45,563 nucleotides of DNA from an uncultured Acidobacteriota bacterium (GCA_903916735.1 CAIWXX010000070.1:1-45563); one strand, 5' to 3'; positions 6,523 through 15,963 are shown, counted from the first letter of the stretch. A program made the numbers and translations. The notes: generated by a model from the letters alone, not told the origin.

Positions 6523-7917
6523 ATGAGTCAGAAGGCGGTTCTGAAGATAGATGAAGGAGAGATCGAGCGTGTTTTGACCACGGCCGGCAAAGTTGAGCCG
6601 GCCCGGATTCGAGAGGTGTTGAAAAAAGCTGTCGACGCGAAAGGCCTCCAACCCGAGGAAGTGGCGATTCTCACGGGAGTCAGCGATCCGGATCTTCTCG
6701 GTGAACTGTTCGCAACTGCTAAGCATATCAAAGAAGGGATCTACGGCCGGAGGCTGGTTATTTTCGCCCCTTTGTATATATCGAATCTTTGCAGTAATGA
6801 ATGCCTTTATTGCGCGTTCCGCGCTCGCAATAAGGATCTTAATCGGCGCGCACTCAGCCAGGAATTAATCGCGCGAGAAGTTGAAGCTCTGGTGGATCAG
6901 GGCCACAAGCGCGTTCTGCTTGTCGCCGGTGAGTCGTACCCAAAAGAAGGATTTTCTTACATTCTTAATTCAATCGATACCATCTATGGCATCAAGCGAG
7001 GCAACGGAGAGGTCCGGAGGGTCAATGCCAACATTGCGCCTCTCACGTTGGAAGAGTTCAAGCAGCTTAAGAAAAAGAAGATCGGAACCTATCAACTTTT
7101 CCAGGAAACATATCACCGAAAAACATATTCAAAAATGCACCTGGGTGGGCGCAAGAAGGACTACGATTGGCGCATTTCAGCGATGCATCGTGCCATGGAA
7201 GCCGACATCGATGATGTCGGTATCGGGGTCCTCTTCGGTTTATTCGATTGGCGTTTTGAAATTCTGGCAATGCTCCAGCACATCCGAAACCTGGAGGAGT
7301 GCTTCGGGGTGGGGCCGCACACGATCAGTGTCCCGCGACTCGAGCCCGCCACCGGATCGGATCTTGCGAGTCAACCGCCGAAACCGGTTTCAGATGTGGA
7401 GTTCCGAAAGCTTGTTGCCATTCTTCGTCTGGCAGTTCCCTATACAGGCATCATCATGTCTACACGCGAAACGGCCAACATCAGGCGCGAAACATTCGCC
7501 CTCGGCGTTTCGCAAATCTCCGCCGGCAGCCGCACCAACCCCGGCGGGTACTCCGAGAAGGAGGTGGCCGAAGCGAGTCAATTCTCCCTGGGAGATCACC
7601 GGACGCTCGATGAAGTCGTTCGCGATGTGGCATCGATGGGATATATCCCCTCCTTCTGTACAGCCTGCTATCGACTCGGTCGCACGGGGCGGGATTTCAT
7701 GGATTTGGCCAAGCCGGGCGAGATCAAGTCGCATTGTGATCCCAATGCGCTTTCGACGTTCCTTGAATACCTTCAGGATTATGCCTCGCCTGCGACACAC
7801 GAAACCGGAGAGAAACTCATCGGGGCTGTGCTTGGCGAGATGGGTGAGAAGGAAAGAGCGATTTCTGAAAAAATGCTGCAAGCAGTCAAGGCCGGCAAGC
7901 GTGATGTGTTCATATAA
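6523..7917 (+). CDS. hydG: [FeFe]-hydrogenase maturase HydG
   Basis: HydG is the radical SAM tyrosine lyase that makes the CO and CN ligands of the H-cluster as an Fe(CO)2CN synthon. The protein is 464 residues from the ATG at 6523, which is preceded by AGAGGA; this matches the family length. The frame is also open upstream to 6367, but that part is not conserved. The radical SAM CX3CX2C motif is C90/C94/C97 (CSNECLYC). The C-terminal auxiliary cluster motif is exactly CX2CX22C (FCTACYRLG...EIKSHC). It is the first gene of the hydG-aspA-hydF-hydE cluster, with aspA starting 32 nt downstream. Confidence 0.97.
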   Translation: MSQKAVLKIDEGEIERVLTTAGKVEPARIREVLKKAVDAKGLQPEEVAILTGVSDPDLLGELFATAKHIKEGIYGRRLVIFAPLYISNLCSNECLYCAFRARNKDLNRRALSQELIAREVEALVDQGHKRVLLVAGESYPKEGFSYILNSIDTIYGIKRGNGEVRRVNANIAPLTLEEFKQLKKKKIGTYQLFQETYHRKTYSKMHLGGRKKDYDWRISAMHRAMEADIDDVGIGVLFGLFDWRFEILAMLQHIRNLEECFGVGPHTISVPRLEPATGSDLASQPPKPVSDVEFRKLVAILRLAVPYTGIIMSTRETANIRRETFALGVSQISAGSRTNPGGYSEKEVAEASQFSLGDHRTLDEVVRDVASMGYIPSFCTACYRLGRTGRDFMDLAKPGEIKSHCDPNALSTFLEYLQDYASPATHETGEKLIGAVLGEMGEKERAISEKMLQAVKAGKRDVFI

Positions 7918-7949
7918 GTCATGCTCGGGCGACTGATCGTTGCGAGCTT

Positions 7950-9368
7950 ATGGAGAATACGGCTATGGATATAGCGATGCGCATCGAGAAAGATGGGATT
8001 GGTCAAGCCGAAATCCCCGGTGATGTGCTGTGGGGAATTCACACTCTGCGCGCCATGGATAACTTCCCACTGGCCGGACGGCCGGTACATCCTTCACTCA
8101 TCCATGCCTACGGCCAGGTCAAGCTCGCCTGCGCAACCACAAACCGCCGGCTCGGTTTCTTTGATCAGAACCCGAAAAAGGCTGATGCAATCGAGCAGGC
8201 GTGCAGGGAGATGGCTGCAGGCCGGCTGGATCGGCACATTGTCGTCGATCTTCTCCAGGGCGGCGCCGGAACCAGCACCAACATGAATGTGAATGAGGTT
8301 CTGGCCAACCGAGCGCTGGAAATCCTCGGCGAGCCTCACGGCCGCTACGACATTGTCTCGCCACTGGATGATATCAATCGTCACCAGTCAACAAACGATA
8401 CCTACCCGACGGCTCTGCGGCTGGCGACCATTCGGCTTCTGCATGAGCTCGAATCCCGAGTGCTGTCTCTGCAGGAGGCTTTTCAAGCAAAAGAGAAGCA
8501 ATTCGACCATGTGGTCAAGGTCGGGAGGACCGAACTTCAGGATGCTGTGCTCACGACCCTTGGCCGCGAGATGGCGGCTTATGCCGAAGCCTTCAACCGC
8601 GACCGGTGGAGGATTTACAAGTGCGAAGAGCGGCTTCGCACCGTCAATCTGGGTGGGACTGCGATCGGAACAGGCCTTGCCGCTCCACGGCAGTTCATCT
8701 TCAGGGCCGCGGATACGTTGCGCGAATTGACTGGCATTGGTTTCGCGCGCGCCGAAAACCTCATCGATGCAACTCAAAATGTCGATGTGTTCGTGGAAGT
8801 CTCGGGGATACTGAAAGCGCTGGCGGCCTCCTTGTTCAAAGTGGCATCCGATCTCCGCTTTTTATCCTCGGGTCCTGAAGCCGGGATTGGAGAAATTCGG
8901 TTACCGGATCGTCAGGCTGGTTCTTCGATCATGCCGGGCAAAGTAAATCCAGTCATCCCTGAAGCGGTTAGCCAGGCCGCGCTTTGGGCCATGGGCCAGG
9001 ACGCGACGATTGGTCTCGCGGCGGCGATGGGAAATCTGGAGCTGAATCCATTTTTGCCGCTCATCGCATCATGCCTGCTGGAGAATATTGAAATTCTCAC
9101 GCGCGCCAGCGACATTTTCCGGCGACATTGTGTGGAAGGGATCGAGGCCGACGAAGCCCGTTGCAGGCGCCATGTGGATGCATCCACGAGTGTCGCGACG
9201 GCTTTGCTTTCAGTCGTGAGCTATGCAGAAGCATCGAGAATCGCCGAGCGGGCCCGAAAGGAAGGAACCCCCATCCGCGAGATCGTCATCGAAGAGAAAA
9301 TACTCAGCGCCGAACGTTTTGATCAGCTCGTCAGCCCTGAGTCCGTCTGCCGCCTGGGTTCTGAATGA
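7950..9368 (+). CDS. aspA: Aspartate ammonia-lyase in the maturation operon
   Basis: This catalyses reversible deamination of aspartate to fumarate and NH4+. It is 472 residues with the fumarase/aspartase signature GSSIMPGKVNP (from residue 324), plus GGAGTSTNMNVNEVLANRAL, QSTNDTYPTALRLA and VKVGRTELQDAV, closely following bacterial AspA. An ATG at 7965 (MDIAMRIEKDG) has a better ribosome binding site (GGAG 9 nt upstream) and may be the true start. It sits between hydG and hydF on the same strand with gaps of 32 and 45 nt, and aspA occurs in hyd maturation clusters of other anaerobes. It may supply ammonium for the azadithiolate bridge of the H-cluster; this is a hypothesis based on context. 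Confidence 0.93.
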   Translation: MENTAMDIAMRIEKDGIGQAEIPGDVLWGIHTLRAMDNFPLAGRPVHPSLIHAYGQVKLACATTNRRLGFFDQNPKKADAIEQACREMAAGRLDRHIVVDLLQGGAGTSTNMNVNEVLANRALEILGEPHGRYDIVSPLDDINRHQSTNDTYPTALRLATIRLLHELESRVLSLQEAFQAKEKQFDHVVKVGRTELQDAVLTTLGREMAAYAEAFNRDRWRIYKCEERLRTVNLGGTAIGTGLAAPRQFIFRAADTLRELTGIGFARAENLIDATQNVDVFVEVSGILKALAASLFKVASDLRFLSSGPEAGIGEIRLPDRQAGSSIMPGKVNPVIPEAVSQAALWAMGQDATIGLAAAMGNLELNPFLPLIASCLLENIEILTRASDIFRRHCVEGIEADEARCRRHVDASTSVATALLSVVSYAEASRIAERARKEGTPIREIVIEEKILSAERFDQLVSPESVCRLGSE

Positions 9369-9413
9369 GAAGGAGAGTCGCTGACGTCTCGCCGGCGATA
9401 TGTGTGAAATCAT

Positions 9414-10652
9414 ATGGCGCGGACTTATAAAGGGTTTCATCTTCATATAGGCATTTTCGGCCGCCGAAATGTCGGCAAATCCAGCCTGCTGAATGCCATC
9501 ACGAAACAGCAGGTTTCCATTGTTTCAGATTATGCCGGCACAACCACAGACCCTGTTGAAAAGCCGATGGAGCTTCTGCCTCTGGGTCCAGTGCTCTTCA
9601 TCGACACAGCAGGGATTGACGATGTCGGGGCGCTCGGTGAGCTCCGAGTGCAGAAGACACGGCAGGTGTTTGATCGCACCGATCTGGGTGTGCTGGTTTC
9701 TGAAGCGAGTACATGGGGAGAATTCGAAGAACTGATTCTTTCCGAATTGAAATCCCGCGACCTCCCGATTCTCGTCGTGTTCAACAAGATCGATCTCGCC
9801 GAGCCCGCTGTCGATGTGACGGGTCGGCTCTCCGTGATGAAGATACCTTTTGTCCGGACGAATGCCGCATCAGGAGCGGGCATATTGGATTTTCGTCAAT
9901 GCTTGCTCGACAGTGCCCCGAGCGACTTTATCGATAATCCGGTTATCCTGGCTGATTTGGTGAAGCCTGGGGCGCTCGCCGTGCTGGTTGTTCCCATTGA
10001 CAAAGAGGCGCCCAAAGGCCGGCTGATCACTCCACAAGTTCAATCGATTCGCGATTTACTCGATAACGACTCCTATTGTCTCGTGGTGAAAGAGCGTGAA
10101 TTGCGACGCGCGTTGGAAACACTCAAGGAACCTCCCGGACTCGTTGTCACCGATTCCCAGGCCTTCTTGAAGGTCGCCGCCGACACGCCTCTCGATGTCC
10201 CTCTGACAAGCTTCTCCATCCTCTTCTCACGATTCAAAGGAGACCTCGCCACTCAAGTGGAAGGGACTCTGGCGGTGGATCGACTGAGAGCGGGCGACCG
10301 GGTCCTCGTGGCCGAAGCCTGCACTCATCACCCGATCGGTGAAGATATCGGTCGGGTCAAGATTCCGCGCTGGCTCACTCAGTACATCGGCGGGAAGCTG
10401 GAGTTTGTCACGGTGCAAGGACATGACTTCCCCGACGACCTCTCGCCCTATAAGCTCGTCATCCACTGTGGAGCGTGTATGTACAACCGCCGCGAGATGC
10501 TGAACCGGATCTTACGCTGTCGTAAAGCGAATGTGCCGATCACAAACTACGGTCTGGTCATCGCCTATAGCCTTGGCATTTTTGAACGCGCACTAGGGCC
10601 TTTCCCGGCGGCATTGGAGTTATATCAAAGCCGGGCTCGATCAGGGCAATAG
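9414..10652 (+). CDS. hydF: [FeFe]-hydrogenase maturase GTPase HydF
   Basis: HydF is the scaffold on which the 2Fe subcluster is completed before transfer to the hydrogenase. The 412-residue protein has an N-terminal Era-like GTPase domain: P-loop GRRNVGKS (16-23), DTAG (64-67), NKID. A dimerisation region follows, then the C-terminal [4Fe-4S] domain with C303-T-H305 and H351-C352-x2-C355, i.e. the CxH...HCxxC signature. Key motifs are intact. It lies 45 nt after aspA and 11 nt before hydE, so it is part of one transcription unit. Confidence 0.97.
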   Translation: MARTYKGFHLHIGIFGRRNVGKSSLLNAITKQQVSIVSDYAGTTTDPVEKPMELLPLGPVLFIDTAGIDDVGALGELRVQKTRQVFDRTDLGVLVSEASTWGEFEELILSELKSRDLPILVVFNKIDLAEPAVDVTGRLSVMKIPFVRTNAASGAGILDFRQCLLDSAPSDFIDNPVILADLVKPGALAVLVVPIDKEAPKGRLITPQVQSIRDLLDNDSYCLVVKERELRRALETLKEPPGLVVTDSQAFLKVAADTPLDVPLTSFSILFSRFKGDLATQVEGTLAVDRLRAGDRVLVAEACTHHPIGEDIGRVKIPRWLTQYIGGKLEFVTVQGHDFPDDLSPYKLVIHCGACMYNRREMLNRILRCRKANVPITNYGLVIAYSLGIFERALGPFPAALELYQSRARSGQ

Positions 10653-10663
10653 GTGAAATCCGG

Positions 10664-11767
10664 ATGTCAGATCTGTTCGATGGAATTCATGAGTTCGAAA
10701 ACCTGACGCGTGATGCGATTCTCGACTGGCTCAGAGAGGACGATGAGACCAAGCTCGAACGGCTTTGGCATGCGTCAAATCTCGTCCGCCGCCGTTTTGT
10801 TGGCGACGATGTCCATCTACGAGGACTCATTGAAATCTCTAATCATTGCGTGCGCTGCTGTGGCTACTGCGGGCTGCGGTTCGAGAACAAGAAAATCGAG
10901 CGCTATCGAATGAGCGCCGACGAGATACTTGCCTGTGCGCACCAGGCATTGCAAATGGGCTATGGAACAGTTGTGATGCAATCGGGCGAGGATTATGGCA
11001 TCACGCGTGACTGGCTCACCGGTATCATTCGTCGCATCAAGAAAGAGACGCCTCTGGCCGTCACACTGAGCCTCGGGGAACGGTCTGATGAGGATTTCAA
11101 AGCTTGGCGCGAAGCTGGGGCAGATCGTTATTTGCTTCGCTTCGAAACCTCGGATCCTGATTTATATCGATTTATCCACCCATCTTTGCCGCATCGCGAA
11201 TCTGATCGCATGGCCATTTTGCGTTCTCTTCGAGAGTTGGGATATGAGATCGGGAGCGGGATTATGATCGGCATCCCTGGTCAAAACTACCGGAGCGTTG
11301 CCGGAGATATCGAATCATTCCGTTCACTGGACCTCGATATGATCGGCGTCGGACCTTATATCCCGCATCCTGACACTCCACTCGGCATGCCCGATACGCC
11401 GACGGCACTTCCGGATGACGAGCAGGTGCCTCACAGCGAAGAGATGACCTACAGGGTTTTGGCGATGACACGATTGGTCTGCCCTGAAGCCAACATCCCC
11501 AGCACGACTGCACTCGCGACGTTGAACAAGGCCAGTGGCCGTGAGCTCGGCTTGCAGAGAGGCGCCAACATTGTCATGCCCAACCTGACGCCGTCTCAGT
11601 ATCGAGTCAAATATGAAATATATCCCGACAAGGCGTGCATCAACGAGACTGCGCAATGCTGCCACATCTGCCTGTCCGGTCGTATCGAATCCATTAGCCG
11701 CTCGATCGGCAAGGGCCAAGGCGGACGAAAGCGCGAGAGAATCCGAAAGGAACCGGACATGCATTGA
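10664..11767 (+). CDS. hydE: [FeFe]-hydrogenase maturase HydE
   Basis: HydE is a radical SAM enzyme acting on the HydG product in assembly of the 2Fe subcluster. It has 367 residues with the radical SAM CX3CX2C motif at C62/C66/C69 (CVRCCGYC). Further landmarks are YRMSADEIL, GTVVMQSGED, SLGERSDED, YLLRFETSDPDLY, GSGIMIGIPGQ and GVGPYIPHPDTPL, all typical of HydE. The C-terminal segment has the extra cysteines of ETAQCCHICL. The last ~25 residues are very basic and non-conserved. It is the last gene of the maturation cluster; the next gene has its own promoter. Confidence 0.97.
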   Translation: MSDLFDGIHEFENLTRDAILDWLREDDETKLERLWHASNLVRRRFVGDDVHLRGLIEISNHCVRCCGYCGLRFENKKIERYRMSADEILACAHQALQMGYGTVVMQSGEDYGITRDWLTGIIRRIKKETPLAVTLSLGERSDEDFKAWREAGADRYLLRFETSDPDLYRFIHPSLPHRESDRMAILRSLRELGYEIGSGIMIGIPGQNYRSVAGDIESFRSLDLDMIGVGPYIPHPDTPLGMPDTPTALPDDEQVPHSEEMTYRVLAMTRLVCPEANIPSTTALATLNKASGRELGLQRGANIVMPNLTPSQYRVKYEIYPDKACINETAQCCHICLSGRIESISRSIGKGQGGRKRERIRKEPDMH

Positions 11768-11780
11768 TTGCGTGACTCCC

Positions 11781-11809
11781 TTGACTGATTGAACGATCAG
11801 TCCTATGTT
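11781..11809 (+). promoter_or_regulatory. Promoter with embedded palindromic operator, upstream of the M28 peptidase
   Basis: TTGACT (11781-11786), N17, TATGTT (11804-11809) is a good sigma-70 match. Between the boxes lies a 7-bp inverted repeat, GACTGAT (11783-11789) and ATCAGTC (11796-11802), separated by TGAACG. Shape and position resemble TetR-family operators. The predicted start of transcription (~11816) argues for the downstream ATG at 11935 as the peptidase start. Confidence 0.6.
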
Positions 11810-11934
11810 CTGTCATGCCCTATGACGCTCCGGTCCGAAATATTCGCCATCTCCCGGAGGATGTCCCTCTGGCTCTCTCAAGAAAGCAAAGTGCCATGAA
11901 CCGAGCCGCATTGGCCCGAAAATGGAGTTTTTCA

Positions 11935-14067
11935 ATGAAACGCATTTACATTTTTATGGTCTTCGGCCTGGCATCGGCAATGTACAGCGCGACACCAGGC
12001 TTACCCGTTCTCAAAGGGTTTAGCGTAAGCCGAAATTCGTGGGAACGGGATTTCGAACAGCGCCTTGTCGCGCTACCGAAACCGACCGAGTGCGGTGAGT
12101 TGCTGCGCGCACTGACGCGAACGCCTCATGTGGCAGGGACACCGGCCAATGAGCGTGTGGCACGGTTGATTGCCGATGAGTACAGGAAGGCGGGGCTTGA
12201 GGTCGAGATGCCGTCATATGATGTGCTGCTCTCATACCCGAAGAGCGCGACCATCGAAATTATCGGCGAACGACACATCCGGCTTGGCCGTCCTGAGGAG
12301 CCTGTCGCTGGAGATCCGGATACTCACTCTGCAGAGGCCGCAATCCCGTGGTGTGCCTATTCACCAACATGCGATCTGGTGAGCGATGTCGTCTATGTCA
12401 ATCGCGGCAGTCCAGCCGATTACGATCAACTGGCCCGGATGGGAATCGATGTCAAGGGGAAGATCGCGCTGGCCCGGTATTTCGGTGGCTATCGCGGCGG
12501 CAAGGGACTTGAAGCCGAAAAGCGCGGAGTCGCAGCCGTGTTGGCCTATTCCGATCCAATCGATGATGGATGGTTCAGAGGAGATGTTTACCCCGCAGGC
12601 CCATGGGGCCCTGATTCGCACTTCCAGCGTGGCTCAAATGTCTATGACTTCATTATTCCAGGTGATCCGCTCACACCCGGCTGGGCTTCAATACCGGATG
12701 CGCGCCGCATCGATGAGTCCGAATCGAAAAGCCTCCCGAAAGTGCCGATGATGCCTCTGTCGGCTCGCGATGCAGCGATGATTCTGAAAAGGCTGAAAGG
12801 ACCAGTGGTGCCAGATGGCTGGCAAGGCGTCGCTCTACCGGCAGCCTATCACATTGGGCCCGGCCCCGTGAAAGTGCATCTCAAGATCGAAAATACGCGT
12901 GAGAGGAGGACCATCATTGATGTCATCGGGGTGCTCAAGGGCACGGACGAACCTGAACGTACAATCCTTCTCTCGAATCACCATGATGCATGGGTCTACG
13001 GAGCCGTCGATCCGTGCTCGGGAACTGCGGCCCTGGTTTCGCTGGCTCGTGCCTTTGGGCAGTTGGCGCGCGACGGTTGGAAGCCGCGTCGCACGATCAT
13101 GTTCGGCTCCTGGGATGCCGAGGAATACACGCTGACGGGATCAACCGAGTGGGGCGAAGAACATCAGGATGAATGCCGGAAGAATGTGGCCATCTGCATC
13201 AACATTGACTCGGCGACATCGGGCAGGGAGTTCACGGCTTCAGCGTCGCCTCTGCTTTTCGGATCGATTCGCGATGTCGCTCATGATATCGATGATCCAG
13301 GAGCGGCCGGCAGGAGTGTCGCCGATACGTGGCGCGAAACAAGTGGCCGGACCAACATTCGCAGCTATGCAACCGGCGCGACCGGCGAGGATCTGCCGAT
13401 TTCGATTCTTGGCAGCGGATCCGACTACACCGTCTTTTTCAACAGGCTTGGAGTTCCATCGGCCGACATGCTTTTCGACGGGCCATACGGCGTCTATCAC
13501 TCCATCTATGATGACGACCACTGGATGGAGACCCAGGGTGATCCTGGTTTCCTGTATCACGCAGCGATGGCGAAACTGGTTGGGGTGCTTGCGTTGCGTT
13601 TTGCAAATGCCGATGTGCTTCCGTTGAGTGCTTCCACCTATGGGCGCGAGATCGCACGCTATGCGGAGGAACTCGCTGCCGAAGAGAACGGAAAATTGTA
13701 CGCGAGCGAATTGCATGGCATGGAGACGAGTGCGCACGCCTGGAGTGAAGCTGCAGGAAAGGCCGAGGAGTCGATTGCGCGCCGGCTGGCATCTGGAAAG
13801 ATGCCGGCGGCGGAGATCACCGCAGCGAATGAATGGCTGATGTCACTCGAACGAGCGCTCCTTGCAGAAGACGGGCTTCCGGGTCGTCCATGGTTTCGAC
13901 ACCTCATTTACGCTCCGCTGCCGAGTTATGAGGCTGAAACGCTTCCGGTTGTGAGAGAAGCAATCGATGCCGCAAAGGCCGACGAAGCGCGGGCAGGAAT
14001 AAGAGAACTCACTGGGAAGCTTGATCAGGCCACATCGCACGCGCGGCAACTCATCGGCGTTCAATAA
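11935..14067 (+). CDS. Exported M28 metallopeptidase, glutamate carboxypeptidase II-like
   Basis: The protein is 710 residues from the ATG at 11935, preceded by GGAG at 8 nt and starting with a signal peptide (MKRIYIFMVFGLASAMYSA). Order: protease-associated insert (DVVYVNRGSPADYDQL, GKIALARYFGGYRGGK), the M28 catalytic domain, and a helical transferrin-receptor-like dimerisation domain. Zinc and catalytic landmarks are SNHHDAWVYGAVDPCSGTAAL (H350 and the Asp that bridges the metals), SWDAEEYTLTGSTEW (E396/E397) and the late YHSIYDD His. This is the layout of NAALADase-type carboxypeptidases, which remove C-terminal acidic residues from peptides outside the cytoplasm. It fits peptide use by a fermenter. 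Confidence 0.92.
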   Translation: MKRIYIFMVFGLASAMYSATPGLPVLKGFSVSRNSWERDFEQRLVALPKPTECGELLRALTRTPHVAGTPANERVARLIADEYRKAGLEVEMPSYDVLLSYPKSATIEIIGERHIRLGRPEEPVAGDPDTHSAEAAIPWCAYSPTCDLVSDVVYVNRGSPADYDQLARMGIDVKGKIALARYFGGYRGGKGLEAEKRGVAAVLAYSDPIDDGWFRGDVYPAGPWGPDSHFQRGSNVYDFIIPGDPLTPGWASIPDARRIDESESKSLPKVPMMPLSARDAAMILKRLKGPVVPDGWQGVALPAAYHIGPGPVKVHLKIENTRERRTIIDVIGVLKGTDEPERTILLSNHHDAWVYGAVDPCSGTAALVSLARAFGQLARDGWKPRRTIMFGSWDAEEYTLTGSTEWGEEHQDECRKNVAICINIDSATSGREFTASASPLLFGSIRDVAHDIDDPGAAGRSVADTWRETSGRTNIRSYATGATGEDLPISILGSGSDYTVFFNRLGVPSADMLFDGPYGVYHSIYDDDHWMETQGDPGFLYHAAMAKLVGVLALRFANADVLPLSASTYGREIARYAEELAAEENGKLYASELHGMETSAHAWSEAAGKAEESIARRLASGKMPAAEITAANEWLMSLERALLAEDGLPGRPWFRHLIYAPLPSYEAETLPVVREAIDAAKADEARAGIRELTGKLDQATSHARQLIGVQ

Positions 14068-14090
14068 AAGTCCGCTCTCCGATGCCTCTC

Positions 14091-15716
14091 TCATCCCGAC
14101 GGCGTCAGCCCTGCCTCGTCGGCGCGTTGGCGCGCTTCGGAATCGGCGCGCGGCCAGTCGTAGTCGTTCATGTCTATGAACCGGCAGATGGCGCGAGCTC
14201 GGTCCGGTGCGGCTTTCAGCATCTGCCGAAAAATTTCCTGACAAATGAGCCGATAGCTGCGATGGCCTTGGGGGGCCGTGCGGAGCTCAAGCAGATGCTG
14301 TGCTTCCCTGTCATTGAATCCGAAAAAACAGCGGATGTTGAAACCGAAGAGAGCTGCATACTGGGCGACGTCGCGCCCGAGATCCGTGCGGATCGTTTCG
14401 TAGAGATCGGTCGAAGCGTCGATGCATGCCCGGATATCGTCATGATAACCGGCTTCCTTGATCTCGGGTGGAATATCGGTGAAGCCCAGTCGTGTTGAAA
14501 TGAGCTGGCGTTCCTGCGTCAACATGCGATGGCGATGCAGATCGCGATACATGCCGAAATCGAGAACGAGCTCGCATTGCCATGGATAACCGAACTCGAG
14601 GGCCCGGCCCGGACGGTCACGGCGGGTCTTTCGTTCACCGATATAGGTCTGCAATATCAATCGGCGTTCCTCCGGCGACAGTCCTTCGACGAGAGAGTGT
14701 AGCGAAGCGAATGCACACTCGCTGAAAGGAAAGAGCATGAATGCCAGTTGGCCGCTTTCACTGTGACCACCGGGAAGGATATGAACCGATTCGGTTGGCG
14801 CCGGAGTGGCTGTAATTCGGCGTGTGAGCGAATCGGTGAGTTGTTGCATGGCCCGCCGCGTTCGTATCAGATACTCGCTTCTCTGCGCCCGTTGAACGTA
14901 GCGAGGAATGGCATTGCGCAACGCTTCGTGCATATTGCACGCCAGCTCCGTCATTTCCGGCAAATCGCTCGAATACAGATGCCGCAGCATGTGCTCGAAG
15001 GTACGCCCATTCGCATGCACCCCGAGATTTGTCCGTGTCGCAACCGGAAGAAGCATTCGAAGCGTGTCACATGTCTTCGTGCGAATATCTGTGCCCCATG
15101 TACGGTGGAAATCCTTTCGCTCCTCTTCAGCAGAGCACTGGCTGTATCGAATCCTGCCGCGGCCTGTGCGAATCTCATACTCCGCCGACTCAAGAGGCTT
15201 GCGACGGCGGAAGTAAGCCTGCATTGGATCGATGAGGCGGCAGTACGTCCCGAAGATGAAGTCCATTGTTGAGATATATTGAGCCGCGTGGCGCGATCCC
15301 ATGATCGATGGTTCCCGCAGATAGCGAAAATCTCCATTGGCATCCCGCTGGTCGTAAAAGACATAGCGCGAGGATTGCTCGATGTACGAACCGAGCCGGC
15401 GATCTTCGATGATTTTCGTTGCAAGATTGGAAATGTCCTCAATGGAAAGCCAGGCGCCTTCGAGCTCCTGGACGGAATCATCGCCGAATTGAATGAGGAC
15501 GCGCTGGATGAGCTCATCTGCACGTCGTGCATCGATGATTCCCTCCTTGATGAACTCGTTCAGCAGTATCTCGCGAAAACCGCCCTTAGCCCTGCTGTAT
15601 CTGGCAAAGATGGCGCCGATCATACCCGGCAGCGCGGTCGGATTGACAATAAAAACACTCCCGTGAGGATCCGACACGAACTGCCGTAGCAGCTCCAGCT
15701 CATCCTGTTTTTCCAT
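14091..15716 (-). CDS. Double-length ThyX-like FAD-dependent thymidylate synthase family protein
   Basis: The protein has 541 residues, about twice a canonical ThyX (~220-250), and looks like two ThyX-like halves. The first half has YIEQSSRYVFYD (residues 112-122), matching the dUMP/FAD-binding S-RYV motif. The second half has FGMYRDLHRHRMLTQERQLIST, matching the ThyX RHR signature, but the canonical RHR-x7-S spacing is not kept. ThyX makes dTMP from dUMP using CH2H4folate, FADH2 and NADPH. Long duplicated versions are found in several anaerobic phyla; whether they are active is unclear. The start has AGGCAGGA upstream. It converges on the M28 gene with a 23-nt gap. Confidence 0.8.
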   Translation of the reverse strand: MEKQDELELLRQFVSDPHGSVFIVNPTALPGMIGAIFARYSRAKGGFREILLNEFIKEGIIDARRADELIQRVLIQFGDDSVQELEGAWLSIEDISNLATKIIEDRRLGSYIEQSSRYVFYDQRDANGDFRYLREPSIMGSRHAAQYISTMDFIFGTYCRLIDPMQAYFRRRKPLESAEYEIRTGRGRIRYSQCSAEEERKDFHRTWGTDIRTKTCDTLRMLLPVATRTNLGVHANGRTFEHMLRHLYSSDLPEMTELACNMHEALRNAIPRYVQRAQRSEYLIRTRRAMQQLTDSLTRRITATPAPTESVHILPGGHSESGQLAFMLFPFSECAFASLHSLVEGLSPEERRLILQTYIGERKTRRDRPGRALEFGYPWQCELVLDFGMYRDLHRHRMLTQERQLISTRLGFTDIPPEIKEAGYHDDIRACIDASTDLYETIRTDLGRDVAQYAALFGFNIRCFFGFNDREAQHLLELRTAPQGHRSYRLICQEIFRQMLKAAPDRARAICRFIDMNDYDWPRADSEARQRADEAGLTPSG

Positions 15717-15849
15717 AAAAATCCTGCCTCAGCTTCCTATCCGCTCGATCTGCAATCATAAACGGCGTGGAGAACCGCCACAATAGCAAAGTGCGGTGGC
15801 TTCGTTAAAAGCGGAACGGCTGTCCTCTTTGTTGCATCCGAAGGTGCTT

Positions 15850-15878
15850 CTTGACAGGCGACTTCCAGCGCCATAGAT
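15850..15878 (+). promoter_or_regulatory. Predicted promoter of the PaaI-like gene
   Basis: TTGACA (15850-15855), N17, TAGATT (15873-15878) lies 86 nt before the ATG at 15964. A purine-rich GTAGGAG precedes that ATG. Confidence 0.5.
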
Positions 15879-15963
15879 TTTGACCATGGTTCATAAGCAG
15901 ATAACTTCATCCGATTGGCTGAGTCACTCTGAGTACCGGCTCTTTCGCTTCAGGTAGGAGACT

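Noticed and set aside
6154-6726. 190-codon minus-strand open frame overlapping the hydG start
   Set aside because: The part over hydG is antisense shadow. Only the part at 6047-6337 in another frame shows a recognisable protein tail.
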